64,000 nt of DNA. Source: Synechococcus sp. JA-3-3Ab (GTDB lineage Bacteria; Cyanobacteriota; Cyanobacteriia; Thermostichales; Thermostichaceae). The stretch is taken from contig NC_007775.1 of assembly GCF_000013205.1 (NCBI RefSeq), positions 1,112,501 through 1,176,500 on the forward strand. Reading direction: 5' to 3'. Below the pieces are notes generated by a model. That model had not been told where the DNA came from. It saw only the letters and a program-made list of their open reading frames with translations, and did not search any database. Made by a program: the position numbers and the translations under genes. This document shows positions 12,187 to 20,697 of the stretch, one piece after another (the stretch's first letter is position 1; each line of letters starts with the position of its first letter).

Positions 12187-13482
12187 GTGGTCTATCGGGT
12201 TGGGCTATTGGGGCTGGGTACGGTCGGCACGGGCGTGGTCGAGATTCTACAGCGCCCTCCTCACCCCCTCTTGCAGGCAGTTGAGATTGCGGCGGTGGGG
12301 GTGCGCTCCCTGGACAAGCCGCGGCAGGTGGCGATCCCGCCCGAGCGCCTGACCACGAACCTAGAGGGGATTGTGTCGGATCCCGAAATTGACGCGGTGA
12401 TTGAGCTCATGGGCGGCTTGGAGCCGGCCCGCAGCCTGATCCTAAAGGCCATCGACCACGGCAAGCCGGTGATCACAGCCAACAAGGCGGTCATTGCCCG
12501 CTATGGCGAGGAGATTTTCCAGGCTGCCGCCCAGGCCAGGGTGGCGGTGTTGCTGGAGGCAGCGGTGGGGGGTGGGATCCCCATCATCCAGGCTTTGCAA
12601 CAGTCGCTGCGGGCTAGCCACATCCAGGCGGTCTGGGGCATCGTCAACGGCACCACCAATTTCATCCTCAGCCAGATGACCCAGGAGGGCAGCTCCTTTG
12701 CCGAAGCGCTGGCCCAGGCCCAGGCCCGCGGCTACGCCGAGGCGGATCCCAGCGCCGATGTGGAAGGATGGGATGCGGCGGACAAGATCGCCATTCTGGC
12801 CAGCCTGGCTTTTGGGGTGTCGGTACCGCGACAGGCCATCCCCTGCGAAGGGATCGGCAGCATCAGCTCCACCGACATCCGCTACGCCCGCGAGTGGGGC
12901 TATACTTTTAAGCTTTTGGCCATCGCCCAAAGGGCCGAGGGGCAGGGAGGTGAACCAACCCTGGATATTCGCGTCCACCCCGCCCTGCTGCCGGTTACCC
13001 ACCCGCTGGCCAACATCCACGGGGTGGACAACGCCGTCTGGGTGCAAGGGGATCCCTTGGGGCAAGTGGTGCTCTCAGGGCCAGGGGCGGGCCGGGGGCC
13101 AACCGCCAGCGCGGTGGTCGGGGATCTGCTCACCCTGCTTGCCCACCTGCAGACAGGGGCCCATCTCCCCAATCCTCTGTGGGGATTGCCTGCCTCTCCC
13201 CCTATTGCCTCGCTGCTGCCGCTGGCGGAGGTGCAGTCGGAGTTCTATGTGCGGGTGTTGGCCCAAGACCGGCCAGGGGTGATGGGGGCCATCGGCACCT
13301 GCTTTGGCCGCCATGGGGTAAGCCTGGAGAGCATCACCCAAAAGGAGTGCCACCAGGAGTTGGCGGAGATTGTGATCCTCACCCACAGCGTGCGCGAGGC
13401 CGACTGCCGCCAGGCGCTGGCCGAGATCCAGCAGCTTCCCCAGGTGGCCGAGATCCCCAGCCTATTTCGCGTACTGCGCTAA
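12187..13482 (+). CDS. hom: Homoserine dehydrogenase
   Basis: Reduces aspartate semialdehyde to homoserine on the way to threonine and methionine. The 431-residue protein has an N-terminal NAD(P) fold (YRVGLLGLGTVGTGVVEIL), the catalytic region (GIVNGTTNFILSQM, YAEADPSADVEGWDAADKIAIL) and a C-terminal ACT domain (FYVRVLAQDRPGVMGAIGTCFGRHGVSLESI, about residues 350-431) expected to bind an amino-acid effector. The open frame runs 74 codons further upstream, but GTG 12187 sits directly before the Rossmann fold and after a GAGGGAGC ribosome site. The length matches the ACT-bearing type. Confidence 0.95.
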   Translation: MVYRVGLLGLGTVGTGVVEILQRPPHPLLQAVEIAAVGVRSLDKPRQVAIPPERLTTNLEGIVSDPEIDAVIELMGGLEPARSLILKAIDHGKPVITANKAVIARYGEEIFQAAAQARVAVLLEAAVGGGIPIIQALQQSLRASHIQAVWGIVNGTTNFILSQMTQEGSSFAEALAQAQARGYAEADPSADVEGWDAADKIAILASLAFGVSVPRQAIPCEGIGSISSTDIRYAREWGYTFKLLAIAQRAEGQGGEPTLDIRVHPALLPVTHPLANIHGVDNAVWVQGDPLGQVVLSGPGAGRGPTASAVVGDLLTLLAHLQTGAHLPNPLWGLPASPPIASLLPLAEVQSEFYVRVLAQDRPGVMGAIGTCFGRHGVSLESITQKECHQELAEIVILTHSVREADCRQALAEIQQLPQVAEIPSLFRVLR

Positions 13483-13521
13483 CGAAGATTGGCCCCCCGG
13501 ACGTGATGGAGGAAAAACACC

Positions 13522-14991
13522 TTGGAAGCGGCAGTGAATCCTGCAACTCCTGAACCCCTTAACGCGGAGGTGGTGGTCATTGGGGCGGGCATCAGCGGCC
13601 TGACGCTGGCCTGGCGCCTGCAGCAGGGTTTATCGGCTAGGGGGGGATCCCCTCAAGCGGTGCTCCTGGCGGAGGCCAGCTCCCGCGTCGGCGGCTGCAT
13701 TTCCACCCAGTCCAAAGACGGCTACCGCTGGGAGGAAGGCCCCAATAGCTTTACCCCCACCCCTGCCCTGCTCAACCTCATTGCTGAGGTGGGCCTGACC
13801 GACCAACTGGTGCTGGCCGATGCCAAGCTGCCCCGCTACATCTACTGGGAAGGAGCGCTGTTGCCGGTGCCTCTGAGCCCCGCGGCAGCCCTGGGATCAC
13901 GGCTGCTCAGCGTGGGCGGCAAGCTGCGGGCTCTGCAGGGCCTGCTGGGGTTTGTCCCGCCGCCGCCAGGGCACGAGGAAACCGTGCGGCAGTTTTTCCG
14001 GCGACAACTGGGATCCGAAGTGGCCGAGCGCCTGGTGGAGCCCTTTACCTCGGGGGTTTATGCGGGGGATCCGGATCAGCTCAGCGCCGTGGCGGCTTTC
14101 CCTCGCGTGGCGGGCCTGGAGGAGCGCTATGGCAGCCTCTTTGCCGGCGCCCTGCAGGCTCTGCGCCAAAGACCCCAGCCTTCTCCTGCGGCCATCCAAC
14201 CCCCGCCCAAACGGGGCCAACTGGGCAATCTGAGGCAGGGGCTGCAGCAGTTGCCAGAGGCCCTAGCCCAAAAGCTGGGCGACAGCCTGCGGCTGGGTTG
14301 GCGAGCGCTGCAGCTGAAGCGGGCGGGAGAGCTCTACTGGGTGGGCTTTGAGACCCCAGAGGGATCCCGCTGGGTGGCTGCCCGCCAGGTGGTGCTGGCC
14401 CTCCCCGCCTACGAGGCTGCCGCGCTGCTACAGGAGCTCAACCCCCCGGCCAGCCAGCTCTTGGCCGAGATCCTCTATCCGCCGGTGGCGGTGGTGGCTC
14501 TGGCCTATCCCCAAGAGGCCCTGCCCCAGCCGCTGCGGGGCTTTGGCCACCTCATCCCCCGTTCCCAGGGCCTGCGCACCCTGGGCACGATCTGGGCCTC
14601 CTGCCTTTTTCCAGAGCGGGCTCCCCAGGGCTACCACAGCTTCCTCAGCTTCCTGGGCGGCGCCACCGATGCGGCCTTGGCCCGCCGGCGGGGGATCCCG
14701 CCCATCCCTGCGCTGTCTCCTGAGGAGCGAGCGCAAATTGCCCACGCCGAGCTTAGCCAGGTTCTGCTCACCCGCCGCGCCGAGCCCGTCTACCTGGGCG
14801 AACGTCTCTGGCCCCGCGCCATCCCCCAGTACACCCTTGGCCACCGGCAACGCATAGCCCAGGTGCAGGCCCACCTGGCCTCCCAGACGCCAGGGATCTG
14901 GGTATGCGCCAACTACCTCGATGGCGTGGCCCTGGGCGATTGCGTGCGGCGGGCCGAGGCGCTGGCGCAGCAGCTGTTGTCCCAGGTCTAG
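13522..14991 (+). CDS. hemG: Protoporphyrinogen oxidase (FAD, oxygen-dependent type)
   Basis: Oxidises protoporphyrinogen IX to protoporphyrin IX for haem and chlorophyll. The FAD-binding motif VVVIGAGISGLTLAWRL is at residues 17-33, followed by the RVGGCISTQ segment and WEEGPNSFTP typical of PPOX. The C-terminus has GIWVCANYLDGVALGDCVRRAE. 489 residues, normal for the family. The start is TTG 13522, supported by GGAGG 9-10 bases upstream; GTG 13534 is the alternative. It follows hom by 39 bp. Some annotators would write hemY for this flavin type. Confidence 0.92.
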   Translation: MEAAVNPATPEPLNAEVVVIGAGISGLTLAWRLQQGLSARGGSPQAVLLAEASSRVGGCISTQSKDGYRWEEGPNSFTPTPALLNLIAEVGLTDQLVLADAKLPRYIYWEGALLPVPLSPAAALGSRLLSVGGKLRALQGLLGFVPPPPGHEETVRQFFRRQLGSEVAERLVEPFTSGVYAGDPDQLSAVAAFPRVAGLEERYGSLFAGALQALRQRPQPSPAAIQPPPKRGQLGNLRQGLQQLPEALAQKLGDSLRLGWRALQLKRAGELYWVGFETPEGSRWVAARQVVLALPAYEAAALLQELNPPASQLLAEILYPPVAVVALAYPQEALPQPLRGFGHLIPRSQGLRTLGTIWASCLFPERAPQGYHSFLSFLGGATDAALARRRGIPPIPALSPEERAQIAHAELSQVLLTRRAEPVYLGERLWPRAIPQYTLGHRQRIAQVQAHLASQTPGIWVCANYLDGVALGDCVRRAEALAQQLLSQV

Positions 14992-15007
14992 TCCTCCCAA
15001 GTGGCCA

Positions 15008-16036
15008 ATGGGTCGCCCCTACACGGCGCTGCTTTTGGTTCCCACGGGCATTGGGGCCCGCGTGGGTGGCTTTGCCGGCGATGCCCTGCCGGTGGCCCGC
15101 GCCTTGGCCGCTGCAGTCGACTGCCTCATCACCCATCCCAATGTGCTCAACGGCGCCACCCTGTTTTGGCCGATGGGGAATGTGCTCTACGTGGAAGGGT
15201 ACGGCCTGGATCGCTTCTGTGCCGGGGAGTGGTTCCTCAGGCCGGTGCGGCAAAACCGCGTCGGGGTGGTGCTGGATGCCGGGATCCCAGAAGACTTGCG
15301 CCAACGCCACCTGCAGGTTTTGCAGGCCGCCCAGGCCACGCTGGGGCTGGACATCGGCCCCTTGCGCTTGACTCCTCGACCCCTGGGCGTTGCCGTCAGC
15401 TTCTCCCCTGCCGGGGCCAGCCAGGGATCCCTAGAGGATCCCGAGGCGCTCCTGGAGGCCGCCCGCGAGCTGCTCTGCGCGGGAGCCGAGGCCCTTGCCG
15501 TGGTGGCCCGCTTCCCCGACGATCTGGACTTCAGCCGGTACGAGCAGGGGCAGGGGGTCGATCCCCTGGCTGGGGCCGAGGCCATCCTCAGCCACCTGGT
15601 GGTGCGGGAGCTGGGGATCCCTTGTGCCCACGCTCCTGCCTTCTACCCTGATCCTGACCCTAAGCCGGTTCACCCCCGGGCTGCCGCTGAAGAGGTGGGG
15701 TTTACCTTCCTGCCCTCGGTTTTGGCGGGGCTGAGCTATGCCCCCCAGTTTGTCAAGAGGGGGGATCCTCCCCAGCCGGGCGACCTGACGGCCGAGCAGG
15801 TGGATAGCGTCATTGCCCCGGCCACTGCCTTTGGCGGCCCCGGCCTGCTCTACCTAGCTAGCCGCCCCCGCCCGCCCCTGTTTATCGCCGTCGAAGAGAA
15901 CGCCACGGTGATGCAGGTCCACCCTCGCCAGTTGGGGATCCCCCATTTGGCAGTTAGCTCCTACCTAGAGGCCATTGGCGTGGTGGTGGCCCACCGGGCT
16001 GGGGTGGCCCTGTCTTCCCTGCAACTGCCCGGCTAG
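15008..16036 (+). CDS. DUF3326 family protein, function unknown
   Basis: A 342-residue protein of the cyanobacterial/plastid DUF3326 type. It opens YTALLLVPTGIGARVGGFAGDALPVARALA, has CLITHPNVLNGATLFWP, and a C-terminal VSSYLEAIGVVVAHRAGVALSSL segment. No catalytic motif is known to me. I placed the start at ATG 15008, 16 bp after the protoporphyrinogen oxidase stop; the same frame is open upstream inside that gene. The close spacing suggests co-transcription with the tetrapyrrole gene. It converges with the MAPEG gene and overlaps it by 4 bp. Confidence 0.8.
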   Translation: MGRPYTALLLVPTGIGARVGGFAGDALPVARALAAAVDCLITHPNVLNGATLFWPMGNVLYVEGYGLDRFCAGEWFLRPVRQNRVGVVLDAGIPEDLRQRHLQVLQAAQATLGLDIGPLRLTPRPLGVAVSFSPAGASQGSLEDPEALLEAARELLCAGAEALAVVARFPDDLDFSRYEQGQGVDPLAGAEAILSHLVVRELGIPCAHAPAFYPDPDPKPVHPRAAAEEVGFTFLPSVLAGLSYAPQFVKRGDPPQPGDLTAEQVDSVIAPATAFGGPGLLYLASRPRPPLFIAVEENATVMQVHPRQLGIPHLAVSSYLEAIGVVVAHRAGVALSSLQLPG

Positions 16037-16533
16037 GCCAGGTTCTGGCCCAGAAACGGCAACAGGCCAATGAGCAGCAGGCCCAGCGTGGCCAGCGACC
16101 CGACCAAGAAGGAGAGGGAGCGCCCGATAGGAATGTCGCCAATGTAGAAGAAGTTGTAGAGCAGCCGCGCCAGCAAGAAAACGCCGCAGAGCAGGGCCAC
16201 CCCTTCGTCGCCGCTGAGCCCAAACAGCCAGGGATCCGGGTGGGGGCCGGTGACGTAGGCTACTAGAGCTGAGGGCGCAAAGGTGCCCAGGGCCTCGAAG
16301 CCATTGGCGTGGGCCCAGGTAGCCCGCTGGCCGTAGGGAGGCAGCCGGTCGAACATCGCCCGCGGCGCATGGGGATCGTAGCCGACGCGGGCGCGGGCAT
16401 AGCCCACCACGCCCATAGGCAGGTACACCAACAGGATGGCCGCTGCGATGGAGAACAGAGGAATGGCTTGCAGGGGGAGGTTGAACACCATAGGCAAAAG
16501 CAGCAAGGTGAGGGGGAAAAGCCGCACTGGCAC
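16033..16533 (-). CDS. MAPEG-family membrane protein
   Basis: A 166-residue protein with about four hydrophobic segments and the MAPEG hallmark around residues 70-95 (YGQRATWAHANGFEALGTFAPSALVAY), then FLLARLLYNFFYIGDIPIGRSL. Bacterial MAPEG proteins resemble microsomal glutathione S-transferases, but the substrate is unknown here. The start is a GTG at 16533. It is the last gene of the leftward run, 29 bp after the ArsA-type ATPase. Confidence 0.82.
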   Translation of the reverse strand: MPVRLFPLTLLLLPMVFNLPLQAIPLFSIAAAILLVYLPMGVVGYARARVGYDPHAPRAMFDRLPPYGQRATWAHANGFEALGTFAPSALVAYVTGPHPDPWLFGLSGDEGVALLCGVFLLARLLYNFFYIGDIPIGRSLSFLVGSLATLGLLLIGLLPFLGQNLA

Positions 16534-16562
16534 CTTTTCCAGGCTAGCGGCTCTGCCAGGCG

Positions 16563-18617
16563 CTAGGTGGAGGTTTCTGGCAACATCGGGCTAGAGGAAG
16601 CCAGCAGGTAAGCCCCGATGGCCTCTAAGCTGGGTGGGTGCAGAAAAGGGACGGTGACAATGGCCTGCTGGGGAAAGCGCTGGGGCAACTGGGCCAGGAT
16701 GGCCTGGTGGCGGCGCCGAAGAGCTGCACCAAAGGGGGTGGAATCCTCCGGCCACACGCGGTTGAGAACGGCATAGGGATGAGGGATCCCCAGGGCATCC
16801 AGTTCTGCCAGAAGGCGCTCAGTTTCCGCCAGAACTGCCTGTTCGGGGTTGAAGACGGGGATAAAGCTAGCAAACTGGGGATCCCGCAGCCGCTGCCGGA
16901 GCTGCCGCACCTGGGCCAAGAGATCCCGCAGCCGCTGCGCCCATTCTGGCCGGCCCACCACGTCGCGGTACTTTAGCCACAGCTTGAGGGCCAGGCTTAC
17001 CCAGCCTTCCAGGGCCTGCGGCATCTGCAAAAAGCGCAGGAGATGGCCGGTGGGGGCTGTATCCACCACCACCAGGTTGAACTGGCCGCTGGCCTCCTGC
17101 TCCAGCACCGTCAGCAGGGCCATCACCTCGTCCAGGCCCGGTGGAGCCATCTGCAAAAGCTGCCGCCAGGCCTGGGGGTCGTACTGAACCTCCACCCCCG
17201 CCGTCCCTTCGCCGGCCAAGATGGCCGCCACCTCTTCCAGGTACTCCTGCCGGAAGCGCTCCAGCACTGCCGCCGCCTCGATCTCCTGCCCCAGCAAATT
17301 GGGCAGCAGCGGCAGCGGATCTTGCCCCAATTTCACCCCGAACAGATCCCCCAGCGAGTGGGCCGGGTCGATGGAGACCAGCAAGAGCTGCCGGTCGGGA
17401 TGGCGTTGGGCCAAGTTCCAGGCCAGCGCCCCGGCCACCGTGGTCTTGCCTACCCCGCCTTTGCCTCCCACCAGCAGCAGGCGGATCCCTTGGGCCAAAA
17501 AATCTGGCAGGGCCACCCTTGGGGGGGAGGGGATCCCGCCGACAGGCTCCCCTGGGCTAGCGGGAATCTCTTCCAACTGCAGCAGCACCTCTGGCAAGGG
17601 ACGAAGCTGCTGCACCAGCTTGTCCAGGGCCGCCGGCCCAATGGGCTCCTCCAGTTGATAGGGACAAACCCAGATGGGATAGCCAGGCAGCTCCTCTTGG
17701 AGCGCTTTTAGCCAGCGCCGCTGTTCCTGCTGGCGGGCCAGGTAGAGGGGGGACGGCGGGATCCCAGACGACGCTCTCCCGCTGGCTCCCAACAACACCT
17801 GGTTGACCAACAGGCCGCCAATGGGCACCCGGCGGCTTTGCAGTTGTTGACAAAAGCGGCGCGTCTCCGCCACGCTCAACGGCTCCGGGATCAGCACCAG
17901 CCAGGCGGCAGTGCTCTCCGGGTCGGTGAGGCGGGCTTTGCCCCCCTCCAGCTCGCTCTGCAAGCGGGCCAGGAAGGCGTCGGCCTCATCCGGTCGATAG
18001 GCGCCCGTGAGGGATTGGACAACCTCGCGGTGCTTGGCCTGGAAGGTGGCAAACACCGCCAGCAAATTGTCGAGAAAGTCGGGCAGTTCCAACAGCCGCA
18101 GGGTGTGGCCGGTGGGGGCGGTATCCAGGATAACTGTATCCACCTCTTGGCCCGCCAGCAGCCGGTTGACCTCTAAGATGGCCATCAGCTCGTCCACCCC
18201 CGGCCAGTCCAGATCCCAAAGGGGCAGGAGATCTTCCTTGGCCAGCCAACTGCCCCGCTCGGCAATCAGCTCCAGAGCCGGGCCGTAGGTCTGCTTGAAA
18301 TCCTGCAGCAACACCTCGGCCTGGAGAGCCCGCACCTGCAAGTTGGGCCAATCCGGCAGGGGCTGGGGAACGTCGGCCACCGGGATCCCCAGCACATCCC
18401 CCAGGGAGTGGGCCGGATCGGTGGACAGGAGCAGCAGACGGCGCTCTGGTTGCGCCTGGGCCAGGTGACGGGCCAGGGCACAGGTGAGGGTGGTTTTGCC
18501 TACGCCCCCCTTGCCGCTAAACAGCAGCAGACGCTGGCAAGGAGAAAGGAGAGACAGGCGGAAAGCGCTCCCGCCACAATCGAGTTGAGCAGGCTGCAAA
18601 GGGATCCCTTCTGGCAC
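16563..18617 (-). CDS. Tandem ArsA/GET3-type ATPase
   Basis: A 684-residue protein with two complete ArsA-type domains. The first has FSGKGGVGKTTLTCALARHL, STDPAHSLGDVLG and DTAPTGHTLRLLELP. The second, from about residue 380, has VGGKGGVGKTTVAGALAWNL, SIDPAHSLGDLFG and DTAPTGHLLRFLQMP. Both deviant Walker A motifs are intact. ArsA pumps arsenite with ArsB; GET3-like members target tail-anchored membrane proteins. No arsB is near, so the pump role is not supported. Start GTG 18617. It follows the membrane-protein gene by 30 bp and may belong to the riboswitch-led run. Confidence 0.88.
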   Translation of the reverse strand: MPEGIPLQPAQLDCGGSAFRLSLLSPCQRLLLFSGKGGVGKTTLTCALARHLAQAQPERRLLLLSTDPAHSLGDVLGIPVADVPQPLPDWPNLQVRALQAEVLLQDFKQTYGPALELIAERGSWLAKEDLLPLWDLDWPGVDELMAILEVNRLLAGQEVDTVILDTAPTGHTLRLLELPDFLDNLLAVFATFQAKHREVVQSLTGAYRPDEADAFLARLQSELEGGKARLTDPESTAAWLVLIPEPLSVAETRRFCQQLQSRRVPIGGLLVNQVLLGASGRASSGIPPSPLYLARQQEQRRWLKALQEELPGYPIWVCPYQLEEPIGPAALDKLVQQLRPLPEVLLQLEEIPASPGEPVGGIPSPPRVALPDFLAQGIRLLLVGGKGGVGKTTVAGALAWNLAQRHPDRQLLLVSIDPAHSLGDLFGVKLGQDPLPLLPNLLGQEIEAAAVLERFRQEYLEEVAAILAGEGTAGVEVQYDPQAWRQLLQMAPPGLDEVMALLTVLEQEASGQFNLVVVDTAPTGHLLRFLQMPQALEGWVSLALKLWLKYRDVVGRPEWAQRLRDLLAQVRQLRQRLRDPQFASFIPVFNPEQAVLAETERLLAELDALGIPHPYAVLNRVWPEDSTPFGAALRRRHQAILAQLPQRFPQQAIVTVPFLHPPSLEAIGAYLLASSSPMLPETST

Positions 18618-18647
18618 AGGTCACCCCCATTGTGGCCTGGATCTCCC

Positions 18648-19301
18648 TTAGGGATGCTCCAGATCAGCGAAGTTTCCCCTCTCCCACCACAACCGGCGTC
18701 CTCTGTCCCACGCCAGCAGCGCGTGGATCCCAAGCCAAAATCCCGTCCACAGCCAGTTGTCCAGCCAGATCTTGGCCAAGATGGGCAGGGTCAAGCCCTC
18801 CGTTCCGCCCAGAACCAGGCCGGCTGCCAAGATCAGCCCTTCAAAAGCAAGGAACCCTAGGATCAGCATGGCTGGGATCCAAAGATAGTTCAGCAGCAAT
18901 TGCCTTGGCCTAATAGGTTTGGACTGAGAAAACAGAGGTCGGTAGCCGGCAGCAAAAGCGACCCCCACCGTGCCGATCCCCAAGACCAACCCCCAAGCAA
19001 AAGAATCAGGTGTACGGGGATAGTTGTGCCAGGTGTAGCCAAAGATTTGGTTGGCCAGCCAAATCATCGAAGCGCTAATAATTGCCCTTTGGCGAGTTAA
19101 CGTGGTGCCCGCGATGATGCCAACAGTTACAAAAGGAAGCGTGCAGGTATAGGCAATGTTGCTCAGGCAGCCGATGGTGGTAAATAGGCTGGGCCAAAAT
19201 CGACCTTGGGCTAGATCTCGGCTGGCTTGGATCCAAATTACTTCTGGGATCCCGCGGCGAGGCTTGGGGATGGACTGGACAAGAGCTTGTAGGCTAACCA
19301 T
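18648..19301 (-). CDS. Unidentified membrane protein in the cobalamin-riboswitch run
   Basis: I do not recognise this 217-residue protein. It has an amphipathic N-terminus followed by about five hydrophobic segments: around SLFTTIGCLSNIAYTCTLPF, FAWGLVLGIGTVGVAFAAGY, LLLNYLWIPAMLILGFLAF, LILAAGLVLGG and WLWTGFWLGIHALLAW. No transporter motif stands out. The stop of the upstream 2Fe-2S gene is only 3 bp before its start, so the two are almost certainly co-transcribed, and the run begins at a cobalamin riboswitch. A role in corrinoid or cobalt uptake is a reasonable guess, not shown. Confidence 0.72.
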   Translation of the reverse strand: MVSLQALVQSIPKPRRGIPEVIWIQASRDLAQGRFWPSLFTTIGCLSNIAYTCTLPFVTVGIIAGTTLTRQRAIISASMIWLANQIFGYTWHNYPRTPDSFAWGLVLGIGTVGVAFAAGYRPLFSQSKPIRPRQLLLNYLWIPAMLILGFLAFEGLILAAGLVLGGTEGLTLPILAKIWLDNWLWTGFWLGIHALLAWDRGRRLWWERGNFADLEHP

Positions 19302-19304
19302 AGG

Positions 19305-20174
19305 CTAATCTCCAGGAAAAAGGTGAGCTTTCAAGGGGCAGTTCTTTAGCAGATGCTCCTGGACAATTTGCCGCGCTACTTGGGGGGTAACCCGCTTGTA
19401 CCAGGTGCGATCTCCGGAGTAAAAAACCACCGGCCCTTGTTGACAGACTTCTAGGCATCCGGAAGTAATGACCTGAATATCCAAATTGGCTTCCCGCAGG
19501 GCCGATTGCAGAGCTTCCACAACGGGCTGATAGTGGCGAGAAGGATAGCAGCGGCTGGAACGGCAAACCGCCAAATAGGGCCGCTTGAGGGGGTTATCTT
19601 CATACGGGATCCGCTCTTTTCCCTCGACGTAAATGGCCCGCAGGCGTTCATAAAGGGAGAGCTTCTGATAGTCGGCTTTGCCTTCGGGCAGGTAGTCTTC
19701 TCCTGGCCCCAAAAAGGGACTGGGCAAAAAGATCTGCAGCAGCGATTCCTCTGCTCCGTTCCAAAATTGGATCCCCCATTGGCGAGGCTGGCCCTGCGGA
19801 TTGAGGCGGCGATAGAGGGCGGCGCGGCCGACCAATCTTTTGCGGCGCAGCTCAGGTGGAGTTCTGCTGTAGGGGCCGCCCTGGTGCTCTTCTAGACACA
19901 GGTGCAAATGCCAAGTTTCGGTGGCCACGGTCAAATAGCCGTCGTAGAGCACACAGAGAGCAGGGGGATCCTTGAAGGCCGCCTCCAGCACTCCTCCCTC
20001 CACCACCTGGCCCACTTGGATCTCGGCCCAGCGCTCCTGAAAGAGCTCATAGAGCAATGGCCCAAGACAGTCGATGTGAGCCGGGATCCCTTCGTAAACG
20101 GTTGTCCAGCCGGTGGGGGAAACCTCTTGCCAAGTCTGGTTTAAGGGCGTGATCCAGGGACTGAAAGCGGCCAT
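19305..20174 (-). CDS. 2Fe-2S thioredoxin-like ferredoxin protein with unknown N-terminal domain
   Basis: A 289-residue protein. The last 90 residues form a thioredoxin-like [2Fe-2S] domain with four cysteines in the usual spacing: LAVCRSSRCYPSRHYQPVVEAL, then TSGCLEVCQQGPVVFYSGDRTWY. The first 190 residues (PLNQTWQEVSPTGWTTVYEGIPAHIDC...) are of a type I cannot name. It starts 9 bp after the DUF1636 gene, another cysteine protein of similar fold, and is followed at 3 bp by the unknown membrane protein. The setting suggests a redox or metal-handling step tied to cobalamin. Confidence 0.78.
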   Translation of the reverse strand: MAAFSPWITPLNQTWQEVSPTGWTTVYEGIPAHIDCLGPLLYELFQERWAEIQVGQVVEGGVLEAAFKDPPALCVLYDGYLTVATETWHLHLCLEEHQGGPYSRTPPELRRKRLVGRAALYRRLNPQGQPRQWGIQFWNGAEESLLQIFLPSPFLGPGEDYLPEGKADYQKLSLYERLRAIYVEGKERIPYEDNPLKRPYLAVCRSSRCYPSRHYQPVVEALQSALREANLDIQVITSGCLEVCQQGPVVFYSGDRTWYKRVTPQVARQIVQEHLLKNCPLKAHLFPGD

Positions 20175-20183
20175 AGGTTGCTC

Positions 20184-20609
20184 CTATTGGATTGGCGGAA
20201 TGCGGGCAATCACCCCCTTTTTGATGGGGCGCTCTGCCCAGGGCAGGATCCCATCGGGCTTTGTCAAATACAGCTCCGCCGTTTGTAAGATTGGCTCTAC
20301 ATCTTTTGGATCGAGATCGCCAAAGACATAGGTCATCTTCCCCGGGGCTGCTAGGGCAATCACGCAGGCATGGCTGCAGCCGCTCATACAGGCAACTGGC
20401 TTCAGGTGCAATTGGGAATTGAGCACTTGCGATTGCAAGGCGGCCAGGAGCATTTCTCCTTTGCTAGTCCCTTCTTTTTGGCCGTTCACCCAGCGAGATC
20501 CGCAGGTGGTGCAGATCCAGAGGTAATGTTCGGCCTCAGCTTGAGCCGAAGTTGTCGATGGAGAAAAGTTAGGAGATAGAGAGTTGGTTGAGATCGCCAT
20601 AAGTTGCAT
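20184..20609 (-). CDS. DUF1636 metal-binding/ferredoxin-like protein
   Basis: A 141-residue protein with WICTTCGSRW near the N-terminus and PVACMSGCSHACVIALAAPGKMTYVFGDLDP in the middle; the cysteines fit a thioredoxin-like [2Fe-2S] or metal site. DUF1636 genes commonly sit beside cobalamin genes, which agrees with the riboswitch-led context here. ATG 20609 is used; ATG 20600 is possible. It lies 88 bp after the TonB-dependent receptor and 9 bp before the next cysteine protein. Confidence 0.8.
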   Translation of the reverse strand: MQLMAISTNSLSPNFSPSTTSAQAEAEHYLWICTTCGSRWVNGQKEGTSKGEMLLAALQSQVLNSQLHLKPVACMSGCSHACVIALAAPGKMTYVFGDLDPKDVEPILQTAELYLTKPDGILPWAERPIKKGVIARIPPIQ

Positions 20610-20697
20610 CCAAACTAAACCGTAAAGCAGACAATCAACTTGGAAAGTTCTCGCTAAAAGTGGTCAGCCGGAGAGTTAAAAACAGCCTGGGATATCG

